From Blastopirellula marina (GTDB lineage: Bacteria > Planctomycetota > Planctomycetia > Pirellulales > Pirellulaceae), in NCBI RefSeq assembly GCF_002967715.1, contig NZ_PUIA01000016.1:310001-374000 (forward strand): 64,000 nucleotides of DNA, written 5' to 3'. A program made the position numbers and the translations under genes. Below are positions 24,736-35,224 of this stretch, piece after piece (position 1 is the stretch's first letter; each line of letters starts with the position of its first letter). The notes under the pieces were generated by a model, which saw only the letters and a program-made list of their open reading frames with translations, was not told where the DNA came from and did no database searches.

Positions 24736-25519
24736 TAGTGTTGCCGGAACCATTTTGGTTGCCGCAGTTTTATGCGTGGTCTGCTCCGTCATCGTGAGTG
24801 GAACAGCCGTTGGGCTGAAGAGCTTCCAGGAAGCCAATTCCAAGCTCGACAAGCAGCGTAACGTGTTGGCCGCCGCCGACCTCCTCAAGCCTGAGGATAC
24901 GACGGCCGACATCGAAGCCAAGTTCAAAAAGAACTTCGAGAAGCACTTCGTGAACCTGGAAACAGGCGAAGTCGTTTCGGATGAACAACTCAAAGAAGCT
25001 GGCGTGGTCGATCCTGCGACCTACGATCCAGCCGAAGCCCGCGACAACCCGAAGCTGAATCATTCGGTCGAAGGTTTGCCAGGGCTGGTGAAGACGGAAA
25101 AGTTCGTTGACGTCTACCTGGTGAAGTCGGATGACGGCAAGCTGACAGGCATTGTGCTACCGATCTACGGCAAAGGGCTGTGGTCGACCATGTACGGCTT
25201 TTTGGCTCTCGACGCCGATTTGAAGACCGCCAAGGGGATCACCTTCTACTCGCACGGCGAAACGCCGGGTCTGGGTGGTGAAGTCGATAACCCCAACTGG
25301 AAAGCCCAGTGGCCCGGTAAGAAGGTCCGCGACGACGAAGGCAACGTGCTGATCGAAGTCGTCAAAGGCGCTGGCAGCGGCGACTCGCAAGTCGACGGCC
25401 TCTCAGGTGCAACCATTACCACCAAGGGCGTCGATCACTTCGTCCGCTTCTGGCTAGGTGAAGAAGGCTTCGGCCCTTACCTCAAGAACCTCGAATCGAA
25501 GGAGAAGTCCGATGGCTGA
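24725..25519 (+). CDS. nqrC: Na+-translocating NADH-quinone reductase subunit C
   Basis: A 264-residue subunit with one N-terminal membrane segment ([20 protein letters not shown]) and a periplasmic FMN-binding domain. The covalent FMN site is intact: [10 protein letters not shown] with Thr230, the ApbE target. The ATG at 24725 gives MRRDSVAG, the usual family start; the longer frame begins inside nqrB. It overlaps nqrD by 8 bases. Confidence 0.95.
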   Translation: MRRDSVAGTILVAAVLCVVCSVIVSGTAVGLKSFQEANSKLDKQRNVLAAADLLKPEDTTADIEAKFKKNFEKHFVNLETGEVVSDEQLKEAGVVDPATYDPAEARDNPKLNHSVEGLPGLVKTEKFVDVYLVKSDDGKLTGIVLPIYGKGLWSTMYGFLALDADLKTAKGITFYSHGETPGLGGEVDNPNWKAQWPGKKVRDDEGNVLIEVVKGAGSGDSQVDGLSGATITTKGVDHFVRFWLGEEGFGPYLKNLESKEKSDG

Positions 25520-26144
25520 TTCGCAATCTCCGAAGGATGTTTTGCTCGATCCTGTCGTGCATAACAACCCAATCGCTTTGCAGGTCTTGGGTATCTGCTC
25601 CGCGTTGGCCGTGACCTCTAACCTGAAAACGGCCTTCGTGATGGCCCTCTCGGTGACCGCGGTGACCGCGTTCTCGAACCTGGGCGTCAGCCTGGTGCGG
25701 AAGTTCATTCCCAGCAGCATTCGTATTATCGTGCAGATGACGATCATCGCCTCGCTGGTGATCGTGGTCGATCAGTTCCTCAAGGCCTTCGCCTACGACA
25801 TCAGCAAGCAATTGTCGGTGTTCGTCGGTCTGATCATTACCAACTGTATCGTGATGGGTCGCGCCGAAGCGTTCGCCATGAAACACAAGCCGGGGATCAG
25901 CTTCCTCGACGGTATCGGCAACGGTTTGGGTTACTCGATGATCCTGATGGTCGTCGGTGTCTTCCGCGAACTGTTCGGTAACGGCTCGCTGTTCGGGATC
26001 ACCATTTTTACGCTCACCAAGAACGACGGCTGGTATCAACCCAACGGTTTGATGCTGCTGCCCCCCAGTGCGTTCTTTATCATCGGTTTCATCATCTGGG
26101 TCGTACGTACGTTCAACCCAGATCAAGTTGAATCGGAGGGTTAA
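25512..26144 (+). CDS. nqrD: Na+-translocating NADH-quinone reductase subunit D
   Basis: A 210-residue membrane subunit with six predicted helices. With NqrE it forms the pair of inverted-topology subunits that hold a 2Fe-2S centre in the membrane. Family features are the [19 protein letters not shown] start and [14 protein letters not shown], which carries the cluster cysteine. The start [11 protein letters not shown] overlaps the nqrC end. Confidence 0.95.
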   Translation: MADSQSPKDVLLDPVVHNNPIALQVLGICSALAVTSNLKTAFVMALSVTAVTAFSNLGVSLVRKFIPSSIRIIVQMTIIASLVIVVDQFLKAFAYDISKQLSVFVGLIITNCIVMGRAEAFAMKHKPGISFLDGIGNGLGYSMILMVVGVFRELFGNGSLFGITIFTLTKNDGWYQPNGLMLLPPSAFFIIGFIIWVVRTFNPDQVESEG

Positions 26145-26147
26145 TCA

Positions 26148-26762
26148 ATGGAAAGCTATTTGACCATCGCCCTTAAGGCGGTCTTCAGCGAAAACCTGGC
26201 CCTCGCATTCTTCCTGGGGATGTGCACGTTTCTGGCGGTGTCCAAGAACGTGAAAACCGCTTTGGGGCTGGGTGCTGCCGTGATCGCCGTTATGGCCATC
26301 ACCATTCCTGTCAATCAGCTGCTGTACTCCTTCTTCCTGAAGAAGGGTGCGATGGCTTGGATCAGCCCGAGCCTGGCCGACATGGACCTGAGCTTCCTCG
26401 GTTTGATCAGCTACATCGGCGTGATCGCGGCCATCGTGCAGATCCTGGAAATGGCGCTGGATCGCTACGTTCCCGCTTTGTACGCGGCCCTGGGTATCTT
26501 CCTGCCGCTGATCACCGTGAACTGTGCCATCCTCGGTGGTTCGCTGTTCATGGTCGAACGTAATTACAACTTCGGTCAAAGCGTGGTGTACGGTATCTTC
26601 GCTGGCTTCGGCTGGGCGTTGGCCATTGCCGCGCTGGCTGGTATTCGTGAGAAACTGAAATACAGCGACGTGCCGGATGGCCTCAAGGGCCTGGGAATCA
26701 CGTTCATCACCGCCGGTTTGATGGCCATGGCCTTCATGTCCTTCGGCGGTATGATCAAGTAA
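26148..26762 (+). CDS. nqrE: Na+-translocating NADH-quinone reductase subunit E
   Basis: A 204-residue membrane subunit with six helices, paired with NqrD. The conserved block [17 protein letters not shown] includes the cluster cysteine, and [18 protein letters not shown] holds the matching one in the first half. It starts three bases after nqrD. Length fits the family (~200). Confidence 0.95.
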   Translation: MESYLTIALKAVFSENLALAFFLGMCTFLAVSKNVKTALGLGAAVIAVMAITIPVNQLLYSFFLKKGAMAWISPSLADMDLSFLGLISYIGVIAAIVQILEMALDRYVPALYAALGIFLPLITVNCAILGGSLFMVERNYNFGQSVVYGIFAGFGWALAIAALAGIREKLKYSDVPDGLKGLGITFITAGLMAMAFMSFGGMIK

Positions 26763-26826
26763 CAACACCCCGCGGCGTCGCATCGAATTTACTTAGCAAA
26801 ATCCTGGTATCAGGAAGAAGTTAATC

Positions 26827-28050
26827 ATGGCAATTATTCTCGGCGTGGGCATGTTCACAGGGGTGGTTTTGCTCCTGGTGGTCATCATTCTCTTGGCCAA
26901 GAAGGCTTTGGTGCCGTCGGGTGATGTGCAGATCGACATCAACGAACACACCAAGGACATCTGTGTTCCCGCCGGCGGCAAGCTGCTCAACGCACTGGCC
27001 GACCAGGGCGTGTTCGTCTCCTCGGCCTGCGGTGGCGGTGGTACCTGTGCTCAGTGTATCGTCCGCGTGAAGAGTGGCGGCGGCGACATCCTGCCGACCG
27101 AACGCTCGCACATCAATAAGCGTCAGGCCCGGGAAGGCTATCGCCTTTCCTGCCAGGTTGCCGTTAAGCAGGACATGGAAATTGAAGTCCCGCACGAAGC
27201 CCTGGAAACCAAGAAGTGGGAATGCGAAGTCATCTCGAATCGCAACGTCGCCACGTTCATCAAGGAATTCAAGCTGAAGATTCCTGATGGGGAATCGGTT
27301 CCGTTCAAGGCCGGTGGTTACATTCAGATCGAAGTTCCGCCGCACGAACTGAACTACAAAGACTTCGACATCGAAGAGGAATACCACGAAGACTGGGACA
27401 AGTTCAACCTCTGGCGTTACACCAGCAAGGTGACCGAGCCCGTGATTCGTGCTTACTCGATGGCCAACTACCCGGGCGAAAAGGGCATCATCATGCTCAA
27501 CGTCCGTGTTGCTTCGCCACCGCCGCGTGCCCCGGAAGGGACACCGCCGGGCAAGGTTTCCAGTTATATCTTTAACTGCAAGCCCGGCGACAAGGTGACC
27601 ATCAGTGGTCCTTACGGCGAGTTCTTCATCAACGACAGCGACGCCGAAATGATTTACATCGGTGGTGGTGCCGGTATGGCTCCGCTGCGAAGTCATATCT
27701 TCGAGCTGTTCAAGAACATCAAGACCGGCCGCAAGGTGACCTACTGGTACGGTGGTCGTAGTCTTCGCGAATTGTTCTACGTGGAAGAGTTCCGCGAGAT
27801 CGAAGAACAGTTCCCGAATTTCAAGTTCAACATTGCGTTGTCCGATCCGCTGCCGGAAGACAACTGGACCGGGTACAAGGGCTTCATCCACCAGGTGCTG
27901 TTGGAAAACTACCTGAAGGATCACCCCGCACCCGAAGACATCGAATACTACATGTGCGGTCCTCCGATGATGAACCAGGCCGTCTTCAAGATGCTGGACG
28001 ATCTGGGTGTCGAACCAGAAAACATCCGCTTCGACGACTTCGGCGGCTAA
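26827..28050 (+). CDS. nqrF: Na+-translocating NADH-quinone reductase subunit F
   Basis: A 407-residue NADH-oxidising subunit. One N-terminal membrane helix ([21 protein letters not shown]) is followed by a plant-type 2Fe-2S ferredoxin domain with Cys68, Cys74, Cys77 and Cys109 ([12 protein letters not shown] ... RLSCQ). Then comes a ferredoxin reductase-like part with the FAD motif RAYSMANYP and the NADH-binding [12 protein letters not shown] and YMCGPPMM. It lies 64 bases after nqrE and ends just before apbE. Confidence 0.96.
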   Translation: MAIILGVGMFTGVVLLLVVIILLAKKALVPSGDVQIDINEHTKDICVPAGGKLLNALADQGVFVSSACGGGGTCAQCIVRVKSGGGDILPTERSHINKRQAREGYRLSCQVAVKQDMEIEVPHEALETKKWECEVISNRNVATFIKEFKLKIPDGESVPFKAGGYIQIEVPPHELNYKDFDIEEEYHEDWDKFNLWRYTSKVTEPVIRAYSMANYPGEKGIIMLNVRVASPPPRAPEGTPPGKVSSYIFNCKPGDKVTISGPYGEFFINDSDAEMIYIGGGAGMAPLRSHIFELFKNIKTGRKVTYWYGGRSLRELFYVEEFREIEEQFPNFKFNIALSDPLPEDNWTGYKGFIHQVLLENYLKDHPAPEDIEYYMCGPPMMNQAVFKMLDDLGVEPENIRFDDFGG

Positions 28051-28086
28051 GCCCCCAGTGGCGAGCCGGTGCGGCTCGCGAAGATC

Positions 28087-29115
28087 ATGCAAAACTACAT
28101 CACGGCCAGCCTTTTATGGCTGGCCGTTTTCCTTGGATGCCAGCAAGCTGCCCCGCCAGACCCCGTCGCGAAGATCCAAGGTCGGACGATGGGCACCACG
28201 TATCACATCGCCGCGGTGTCCGGGCCTGAGGGGCCGCGGCGGCTGACCAGGCTGCAAACGAAAGTCGATGCGCTACTGGCCGAGGTCAACCAGCAGATGT
28301 CGACCTACGACCCCGAGTCAGAGTTGTCGCGCTTCAACAAGTCTCCGGCCGGCGAGTGGTTCCCGGTCTCGCCGCAACTGCTGAAGGTCGTGCATGCGGC
28401 CAAACAAATCAGTGATGCCACCGACGGTGCGTTCGACGTCACGGTCGGACCGGCGGTGAACTTGTGGCGGTTCGGTCCCGACAAGAAACGCAAAGCGTTC
28501 CCGACCGACGACGAGGTGAACGAGGCCCGCCAGCTAGTCGGTTACCAGCAGGTCGAAATCCAATCCGATCCGCCCGCCCTTCGCAAGTCACAAGACAACG
28601 TCTACGTCGATCTGTCGGCGATAGCCAAAGGGTACGGCGTGGATGCCGTCTTCGATTTGATTCGCGAAGAAGGCTTCACCGACTTCATGGTCGAGATCGG
28701 TGGCGAGGTCCGCGCGACAGGGCTGAAGCCCAACGGCGATCCGTGGAAGATCGGGATCGAAACGCCTGCCGATGAGGTTCGCCAGTACGATCTGGTCGTG
28801 GGCCTGCACGATCGTGCGTTGGCGACCTCCGGCGACTACCGCAATTTCTTCCAGCACGATGGCCAACGCTACTCGCATACCATCGACCCGAAGACAGGCC
28901 GCCCCGTCACGCACGACCTGGCTTCGGCGAGCGTGCTGTTTGAAAACTGCATGCTGGCCGACGGCTACGCGACCGCATTTTTGGTCTTGGGGCCGATCGA
29001 AGGATATAATTTCGCACAAGAGCACAACATGGCCGTTTTCTTCCAGATGAGGAAAGAGGACGGCACCGTTGAGACCAAGGCCACCACTGCCTGGCAAAAG
29101 TACCAATCGAATTAG
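28087..29115 (+). CDS. apbE: FAD:protein FMN transferase (lipoprotein)
   Basis: A 342-residue ApbE protein that attaches FMN covalently to Thr of NqrB and NqrC outside the membrane. The N-terminus is a lipoprotein signal with lipobox FLGC. The core shows RTMGTTYHI, STYDPESELSRFN, VDLSAIAKGYGVD, GGEVRATG and GYATAFLVLG. I chose the ATG giving MQNYITASLL; an upstream GTG lies in the loop of a short hairpin (GCGAGCC / GGCTCGC, 28061-28079). Its place in the nqr operon matches its role. Confidence 0.93.
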   Translation: MQNYITASLLWLAVFLGCQQAAPPDPVAKIQGRTMGTTYHIAAVSGPEGPRRLTRLQTKVDALLAEVNQQMSTYDPESELSRFNKSPAGEWFPVSPQLLKVVHAAKQISDATDGAFDVTVGPAVNLWRFGPDKKRKAFPTDDEVNEARQLVGYQQVEIQSDPPALRKSQDNVYVDLSAIAKGYGVDAVFDLIREEGFTDFMVEIGGEVRATGLKPNGDPWKIGIETPADEVRQYDLVVGLHDRALATSGDYRNFFQHDGQRYSHTIDPKTGRPVTHDLASASVLFENCMLADGYATAFLVLGPIEGYNFAQEHNMAVFFQMRKEDGTVETKATTAWQKYQSN

Positions 29116-29127
29116 AGGACATCCGCC

Positions 29128-29388
29128 ATGTTTATGATTTTGCTGATTACCATCGGCGTCTTTTCGCTTGTGTTGGTTGGGATGGCAATTGGTGTGATCC
29201 TCAGCAATCGCGAAATCAAAGGAAGCTGCGGCGGGCTCAACAAGTTCAAGGACTCAGTCGGCAACCCCATCTGCGATGCCTGTAGCAACCCCTCGCCATC
29301 GTGCAGCCGCATTCCCGAAGAAGAACGCTGCCAGGAACCGACCGACTGCAGCGACCACGCAGCCCAAGACGAAGTCTCGCACCGCTAA
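29128..29388 (+). CDS. nqrM: Na+-NQR maturation protein NqrM
   Basis: An 86-residue protein with one membrane segment (MILLITIGVFSLVLVGMAIGV) followed by the NqrM/DUF539 motif IKGSCGG and a cysteine-rich tail (CDAC, SCS, CQ, DCSD). NqrM is needed to insert the iron centre between NqrD and NqrE. It ends the nqr operon, 12 bases after apbE. The tail has more cysteines than I would expect. Confidence 0.88.
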   Translation: MFMILLITIGVFSLVLVGMAIGVILSNREIKGSCGGLNKFKDSVGNPICDACSNPSPSCSRIPEEERCQEPTDCSDHAAQDEVSHR

Positions 29389-29769
29389 GATCTAGCCACA
29401 GAGCACACCCAGTCGAGAGGAAGCGAAGGCAACCACGGATGAGAAAGAAATCCGGGTGCCACGCCCAAGTCTGCTTGGGCGTGTGAAGTTGATTTAGGGC
29501 CTCGCGCGAGCGCCCTAGATCATGGGAACCCGATTTGCACGCCCAAGAAGACTTGGGCGTGGCACCCGGCACCTGGGCACTTGGATTCTTATCCGCGATC
29601 ATCCGCGTAATCCGCGGTTAAAAACCCTTCCCCCGGCGACCTCCACCCATCGATGGCTCCATCCGTTTCGGAGCCCAATTTCTCGGCGATTGCGAAACTT
29701 TACGTTGACCCTGGGGGTTAAACGTAGGAACCTTTACTTTTCGCAACCCGGCATCCCAAGGGTCTGGCC
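29389..29769. other. Spacer after nqrM with a palindromic repeat pair
   Basis: No gene is supported. It contains two inverted copies of the 10-bp-arm palindrome (29452-29569) and an inner TAGGGC / GCCCTA stem. No T-run is seen after nqrM. Confidence 0.5.
29452..29569. repeat. Paired REP-like palindromes, family A, copies 1 and 2
   Basis: Copy 1 (29460-29483) and copy 2 (29538-29561) each have arms CACGCCCAAG and CTTGGGCGTG around a 4-base loop. Their flanks GGGTGC and GCACCC lie on opposite sides, so the two copies are inverted relative to each other, as in BIME units. Confidence 0.8.
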
Positions 29770-30954
29770 ATGAAATGCTCAGCGCGGCTTTTTGCTTTGT
29801 TCACGTCTTTATTTCTTGTGTCCGGGGCACTCGCCCAGGCACCTTCCTTCGATCGGCTCGATCGCAATAGCGATGGCAAGATTGAAAAGGACGAACTGCC
29901 GGAGCGTGTTCAGCAACTGTTCGGTCGGCTCGATGCCGATTCGGATGGGAGTGTCACCAAGGAAGAATTCGATGCCTTTGAAAAACGACGGGCACAAATG
30001 CAACGCCAACGCGATGGCCAACGACCGCAGCTAGGCGACAATGTCGACGGCGTGAAAATCACCCGCGACATTCCTTACGCCGATGAAAACATCCCACGCC
30101 AGAAGCTCGACATCGCCGTGCCTGAGAAGCCTTCGACCGACAAGCCGTTGCCGGTGATCGTGCTGATTCACGGCGGCGGCTGGCAAGGAGGAACGCACGG
30201 TCCGTTTCTCAGCCGAGCCATTCCGCTGGTCCGCACTGGCGACTTCGCTGCGGTTTCGATTGGCTATCGCTTGACCGACGTGGCCAGCTGGCCGACGCAA
30301 ATTCACGACTGTCAGGCCGGTCTGCGGTGGGTGAAGGCCAATGCGGAAAAGTACAATTGGGACCCCGATAAGATCGTGATCTGGGGGAGCTCCGCCGGTG
30401 GTCATCTCGTGGCAATGCTCGGTGTTTCGGCCGACGTGCCGGAACTCGACGGCAAGCTGGGACCGCATGCCGATCAATCGCTGAAGGTCGCTGGCGTGAT
30501 CGATTTCTTTGGCCCGGCTAACATGCTGACGATGGGGGATGGTCCTGGCTTCGAACGACATAACAGCCCTGACTCGCCTGAGAGCAAGCTGCTCGGCGGT
30601 ACGGCGAAAGAGAACGTCGAAGTCGCCAAGTCTGCTTCGCCGCAGTTCCATGTCTCGAAAGGGGATGCTCCGATCTTGATCCTGCACGGCACCAAGGACG
30701 GTACGGTTCCGTTTCAGCAGTCGGTCGATTTCCACGAAGCTCTCACCAAGGCGGGCGTCGACTCGACCTTTGTCCCTGTCGAAGGTGCCGGTCACGGCTT
30801 TGCCGGGCAGGAAGTGAACGAGCGCGTCGAGGCGTTCCTCGGCAAGATTCTGCTGGGCAAGGAGGTCGAGGTAAGCGATGCCCCGATCAAAAGTGCGCAG
30901 GGACAGCAGCGTCGTCCGCAACAACGCCCCATGCAGCGCCGCGGTAACGAATAA
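29770..30954 (+). CDS. Secreted EF-hand alpha/beta-hydrolase (esterase-like)
   Basis: A 394-residue exported protein with a cleavable signal (MKCSARLFALFTSLFLVSGALA). Two EF-hands follow at ~31-42 (DRNSDGKIEKDE) and ~55-66 (DADSDGSVTKEE), suggesting calcium binding. The rest is an alpha/beta hydrolase of the hormone-sensitive-lipase type: oxyanion HGGGW, nucleophile Ser208 in GSSAGG, acid in GTKDGTVP and His in GAGHGF. The substrate is unknown; acetyl esters on polysaccharides are a fair guess given the next gene is a sulfatase. The C-terminal tail is Gln/Arg-rich. Confidence 0.85.
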   Translation: MKCSARLFALFTSLFLVSGALAQAPSFDRLDRNSDGKIEKDELPERVQQLFGRLDADSDGSVTKEEFDAFEKRRAQMQRQRDGQRPQLGDNVDGVKITRDIPYADENIPRQKLDIAVPEKPSTDKPLPVIVLIHGGGWQGGTHGPFLSRAIPLVRTGDFAAVSIGYRLTDVASWPTQIHDCQAGLRWVKANAEKYNWDPDKIVIWGSSAGGHLVAMLGVSADVPELDGKLGPHADQSLKVAGVIDFFGPANMLTMGDGPGFERHNSPDSPESKLLGGTAKENVEVAKSASPQFHVSKGDAPILILHGTKDGTVPFQQSVDFHEALTKAGVDSTFVPVEGAGHGFAGQEVNERVEAFLGKILLGKEVEVSDAPIKSAQGQQRRPQQRPMQRRGNE

Positions 30955-30994
30955 CCCGATCTTGCGTGCAATCGTACGACGGATGAACTATACT

Positions 30995-31031
30995 GGGCCG
31001 ACGCAGTCAGACCTGACACGTCGGCCCTTTT
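30995..31031 (+). terminator. Intrinsic terminator
   Basis: GGGCCGACG pairs with CGTCGGCCC and is followed by TTTT. An inner TCAG / CTGA helps. It ends the esterase transcript just before the sulfatase gene. Confidence 0.8.
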
Positions 31032-31044
31032 CGTAGAGTTTGCT

Positions 31045-32511
31045 ATGCTTCGCCTGATACTTTTCGCCTTGCTGATTTCCTGCGCGGTTGCCTCCCCTTC
31101 GTATGCAGACGACCGCCCCAACTTCGTGTTGATCTACGCCGACGACCTCGGCTGGAAGGATGTCGGCTATCAAGGAAGCGACTTCTACGAAACGCCTGTG
31201 ATCGACTCGCTGGCCAAGCAAGGGATGACCTTTACCGCTGGCTACGCGTGTGCTGGCAACTGTGCCCCGAGCCGGGCCTGTTTGCTTTCGGGGCAGTACA
31301 CTCCGCGGCATCATCTGTATGCCGTCGGCAGCACCAACCGTGGCGCGAAGAACGAGATGCGGTTGAATCCGATTCCTAACCACGATGGTCTGAGTGCTGA
31401 TAACCTCACGCTGGCCGAAGCCCTCAAAGGGGCTGGCTACGTGACAGGTCATTTCGGCAAGTGGCATCTCTCAGGCAAGGACGGTGCCGATCCGACCGAG
31501 CAAGGCTTCGACGAATCGTACGACTCGTTCGGCGACGGCGAGTTGAAGGAAGGAACCGAAACCAATAAGGCCGGTCCGCCGAGCGATCCTAAGGGGGTCT
31601 TCACCTTGACCGACAAAGCGTGTGCGTTCATCGAGAAGAATCGCGATCGTCCTTTCTTCTGTTATCTGCCGCACCATGCGATCCATGGCCCGCTGCAAGG
31701 TCAGCCGAAAACGGTCGCTCATTTTGAAGCGAAGCCCAAAGGGGAAAACCACAAGTCGGCCATGTACGCGGCCTGTACCTATGACCTCGACGAAAGTGTC
31801 GGACGACTGCTGGCCAAGCTCGACGAGTTGAAGCTGGCCGACAAAACGATGGTCATCTTCACCAGCGACAACGGCGCAACGCCCCAGTCGCTGCAGGAAC
31901 CGCTGCGAGGCAATAAAGGTGGCTACTACGAAGGAGGCATTCGCGAGCCGTTCATCATTCGCTGGCCCGGCAAGGTGAAGCCAGGCAGCACGTGTGACGT
32001 GCCGGTCATTCAAGTTGATATTTATCCCACGATCCTCGCCGCTGCCGGTATCGACGTACCCCAGGGGAAGGTCCTCGATGGCGAAAGTCTCTTACCGCTG
32101 CTGACCGGCGAAGGGCAACTCGACCGGACGGCGATCTTCTGGCACTTTCCTGGCTACTTGGATCGACCGGTCACGCGGGGACGTCCACTCGATGTTCGTA
32201 CTGGATTTCGTTCGCGACCGGTAACCGTCATCAACAAAGACCACTGGAAGCTGCATCTGTTTCACGAAGAGTGGGTGCTGGATGGTGGTGCCGATAAGCT
32301 GCCCGGCAATGGGGCTGTCGAACTGTACGATCTGCGGAACGACATCGGCGAACGTCACGATCTGGCCGCTTCCAGCCCCGAGAAGCGCGACGAACTGTTG
32401 GCCGATGTGCTTCGCTGGCACAAAAGTGTCGGGGCTTTGATCCCGACCGAGCCGAATCCGAAGTACGCTCCAGGCCCTGCTAAAATGGGGAAGGGTAAGA
32501 AGAAAAAGTAA
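31045..32511 (+). CDS. Sulfatase (secreted)
   Basis: A 488-residue exported sulfatase with a signal peptide (~1-21) and the type I sulfatase signature CAPSRACLLSGQY. Cys73 should become formylglycine. Metal-binding residues appear in LIYADDLGWKDVG and TSDNGATPQ. The family hydrolyses sulfate esters, in planctomycetes mostly on algal polysaccharides. The C-terminus ends in a lysine-rich tail (MGKGKKKK). It starts 13 bases after the terminator of the esterase gene. Confidence 0.9.
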   Translation: MLRLILFALLISCAVASPSYADDRPNFVLIYADDLGWKDVGYQGSDFYETPVIDSLAKQGMTFTAGYACAGNCAPSRACLLSGQYTPRHHLYAVGSTNRGAKNEMRLNPIPNHDGLSADNLTLAEALKGAGYVTGHFGKWHLSGKDGADPTEQGFDESYDSFGDGELKEGTETNKAGPPSDPKGVFTLTDKACAFIEKNRDRPFFCYLPHHAIHGPLQGQPKTVAHFEAKPKGENHKSAMYAACTYDLDESVGRLLAKLDELKLADKTMVIFTSDNGATPQSLQEPLRGNKGGYYEGGIREPFIIRWPGKVKPGSTCDVPVIQVDIYPTILAAAGIDVPQGKVLDGESLLPLLTGEGQLDRTAIFWHFPGYLDRPVTRGRPLDVRTGFRSRPVTVINKDHWKLHLFHEEWVLDGGADKLPGNGAVELYDLRNDIGERHDLAASSPEKRDELLADVLRWHKSVGALIPTEPNPKYAPGPAKMGKGKKKK

Positions 32512-32856
32512 GCTTGACTACTCTACGGCCTGCGAATCGGCTTGATATCCAGCGAAACCTGCACCATGCCACCCACTGGGGGTGCAGGTGAGTGGCCGCA
32601 AGTTATGGCTATCAAAGGGTTTTCCTATTGGACTTGCCCCGCTGCTCTCGTGTAAAATAAAACGACCTGAAACATTTCAGGAAAACCCCTTGGCATTGGG
32701 CGACGATGTAAGAACCTAGTCGACCTGCCGTGGGTAACATCCCGCCTACCGTTACTTCCCCACCTGCTAGCTATTGTAGAACCACGACGTTTGATTCCGC
32801 GAAGGAACGTCGGACGGGAAATTCCTGTAAGTCTGCAAAGCACGCTCTACGAGCCT
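32512..32856. other. Spacer with hairpin and operator-like palindrome
   Basis: No gene is seen. ACCTGCACC (32557-32565) pairs with GGTGCAGGT (32581-32589), a possible terminator without T-run. CCTGAAA-CA-TTTCAGG (32666-32681) is a short palindrome in the leader of the cytochrome gene. Confidence 0.55.
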
Positions 32857-35220
32857 ATGACCTTCCATCCACAGTTCGTTCGTACCTACCTGCCGCTTGC
32901 GCTGTTGGCACTTGTTGGATATGGCCAAACTTGTTTGGCCGACGAGGACGCTACGCGCGAAAAGGGGCGACAGATTTACACCTCGATGTGTGCTGAATGC
33001 CACGGCGACAAAGGGGAAGGAGTTGTCGGTGCGTACGAAACCCCATTGATTGGCGATGCCAGCTTGGGCGAGCTGACCCACCAGATCACCAAAACGATGC
33101 CTGAAGGGGACGCCGAAGCATGTGTGGGCCCCGATGCCGAAGCGGTCGCCGCGTTCATGCACTATGCGTTTTACAGTGAAGCGGCCCGCATTCGGAATCG
33201 TCCGCCACAAATCTCGCTGGCCCGTCTGACCGGCAACCAGCTTCGCCAAAGCCTGGCCGACCTGTACAGCCACTTTCACGGCAGCCCCGGCTACACCGAC
33301 GACCGCGGCGTGAAGGGGGTCTACTTCACCGGATCGCGCTGGAAGAACGAAAACAAAAAGATCGAACGCGTCGATCCTACGATCGACTTCGACTTCGGCC
33401 GAGAAAGCCCTGGCGAAGGGATCACCAAGGAAGACTTCTTCATTCATTGGAACGGCAGCATCATCGCTGAGGAAACCGGCGACTACGAAATCGTTGTCCG
33501 CAGCACCGTCTCGTTCACCATGGACTTCGGCAAGATGGGCCGCACGCTGATCGACAACCACGTTCAGTCGGGCGACAAGACCGAGTTCCGCGAGGTCGTG
33601 CGTCTGACGGCTGGCCGTGCCTATCCGTTCAAAATCGATTACATCCAGCGGAAGCGGAAAACCGAACAGCCGCCGGCCAGCATCTCGCTTTCGTGGGTAC
33701 CACCCCACGGGGTCGAAGAGCTGATCCCACAGCGAAACATCATTCCCTGGACGGTCGAGCCGACCTACTCGCTGCAAACCAAGTTGCCCCCGGACGATCG
33801 CAGCTACGGCTTCGAACGCGGGATTGCGGTTGATCGCCAGTGGGACGACTCGACCACGGCAGCCGCGATCGAATTCGGCATTGTTGCCGCCGACGAATTG
33901 TGGCCCCACTACAGCCAACGCAATAAAAAGATTCCCGAAGAGAATCGTGCTCGCTTGAAGGCGTTCCTGACGGAGTTCATCGAAACGGCCTTCCGTACGA
34001 AGCTCTCCGACGAAACGAAGCAGTTGTACATCGATCAGCAGGTTGCCGAATGCCCTGACGACCATGAAGCCATTCGCCGCGTCGTGCTGATGACCCTCAA
34101 GTCGCCACGTTTCCTGTATCCGCAAGCCGATGCGACCGATTCCCTCTCGCAGCAGGTAGCCAACCGTCTGTCGCTGACCTTCTACGATTCGATTCCGTCG
34201 GATAAGTGGCTGCTGGAAAAGATTCAGCGCGATCAGCTGCAAAACGAACAACAGATTCGCGAAGCGGCCTGGCGGATGGTCAACGACTTCCGTACCCGCG
34301 GCAAAACCCGCGAGATGCTGCACGAGTGGCTCAACATCGGTCACTTCGGCGAGATCACCAAGGACGAAGCCCGCTTCCCGGGGTTCGAGCCTGAGCTGAT
34401 CGCCGACATGCGGGCCTCGCTCGACCAGTTCCTCGACGACATCGTCTGGAGCGAGAAGAGCGACTACCGCCAACTGTTCACCGCCGATTGGGCCTACACG
34501 ACCGACCGCATGGCCGAGTTCTACGGCGACCAGTGGAAGCCTGAGGAAGCTGCCAAGCCGGAAGCCGACAAGCTGCCGCGCGGCCCAGGCCCACAGCAGC
34601 TGCGTAAGACTGCCGGTGGTGACGCGCATCGCCTGGGTGTGCTCACGCATCCTTACCTGATGAGTGGGCTGGCCTATACGGATGCTTCGTCTCCGATTCA
34701 CCGCGGCGTGTTCCTGATTCGGTACATGCTCGGTCGTACGCTCCGTCCGCCGAATGCAGCGTTCTCGCCACTGAGCCCTGACCTGCATCCCGACCTGACG
34801 ACGCGCGAGCGAGTCTCGCTGCAAACCAGTCCGGAAAGCTGCCAGGTGTGTCACTCGCGGATCAATGGACTTGGGTTCACGCTCGAACGCTTTGACGCGG
34901 TCGGACGTTTCCGCGACACCGAACGGGAACGCCAGGTGAACGCCCAGGGAACATACACCACGCGGGACGGCCGCGAAGTGACTTTCCAAAACGAACAAGA
35001 GTTGGCCAAGTTTCTGGCCGAAAGTGACGACGCCCACCGAGCGTTCGTCAGTCGAGCTTTTCAACATTTCGTCAAACAGCCGGTGGCCGCTTACGGGCCT
35101 GAAAAGCTGGACGAACTGACCGAGAAGTTCAAAAATAGTGGATATAACATCCGCGCCCTCTTGGTCGAGATCGCAGTGATCGCGGCCATGGAACCCCACA
35201 ACACCAAGATCGCAGGATGA
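32857..35220 (+). CDS. DUF1592-type planctomycete cytochrome c protein
   Basis: A 787-residue exported protein. A signal peptide (~1-28) is followed by a class I cytochrome c motif, Cys45-xx-Cys48-His49 (MCAECHG). A PA14-like region follows (~150-270), then DUF1587/1592/1588/1585-type domains to the end. A second CxxCH (ESCQVCHSR) lies near the C-terminus, so two hemes are likely. I recall these as common in planctomycetes and encoded beside DUF1552 proteins, as here; their substrate is not established. The ATG at 32857 gives the signal peptide, unlike the longer frame. Confidence 0.87.
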   Translation: MTFHPQFVRTYLPLALLALVGYGQTCLADEDATREKGRQIYTSMCAECHGDKGEGVVGAYETPLIGDASLGELTHQITKTMPEGDAEACVGPDAEAVAAFMHYAFYSEAARIRNRPPQISLARLTGNQLRQSLADLYSHFHGSPGYTDDRGVKGVYFTGSRWKNENKKIERVDPTIDFDFGRESPGEGITKEDFFIHWNGSIIAEETGDYEIVVRSTVSFTMDFGKMGRTLIDNHVQSGDKTEFREVVRLTAGRAYPFKIDYIQRKRKTEQPPASISLSWVPPHGVEELIPQRNIIPWTVEPTYSLQTKLPPDDRSYGFERGIAVDRQWDDSTTAAAIEFGIVAADELWPHYSQRNKKIPEENRARLKAFLTEFIETAFRTKLSDETKQLYIDQQVAECPDDHEAIRRVVLMTLKSPRFLYPQADATDSLSQQVANRLSLTFYDSIPSDKWLLEKIQRDQLQNEQQIREAAWRMVNDFRTRGKTREMLHEWLNIGHFGEITKDEARFPGFEPELIADMRASLDQFLDDIVWSEKSDYRQLFTADWAYTTDRMAEFYGDQWKPEEAAKPEADKLPRGPGPQQLRKTAGGDAHRLGVLTHPYLMSGLAYTDASSPIHRGVFLIRYMLGRTLRPPNAAFSPLSPDLHPDLTTRERVSLQTSPESCQVCHSRINGLGFTLERFDAVGRFRDTERERQVNAQGTYTTRDGREVTFQNEQELAKFLAESDDAHRAFVSRAFQHFVKQPVAAYGPEKLDELTEKFKNSGYNIRALLVEIAVIAAMEPHNTKIAG

Positions 35221-35224
35221 AGTA

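Noticed and set aside
28061-28079. Hairpin before apbE as an intrinsic terminator
   Set aside because: No T-run follows, and apbE and nqrM belong with the nqr genes.
32767-35199. 810-codon minus-strand frame opposite the DUF1592-type gene
   Set aside because: A mirror frame caused by codon bias; the plus strand has signal peptide, heme motifs and known domains.
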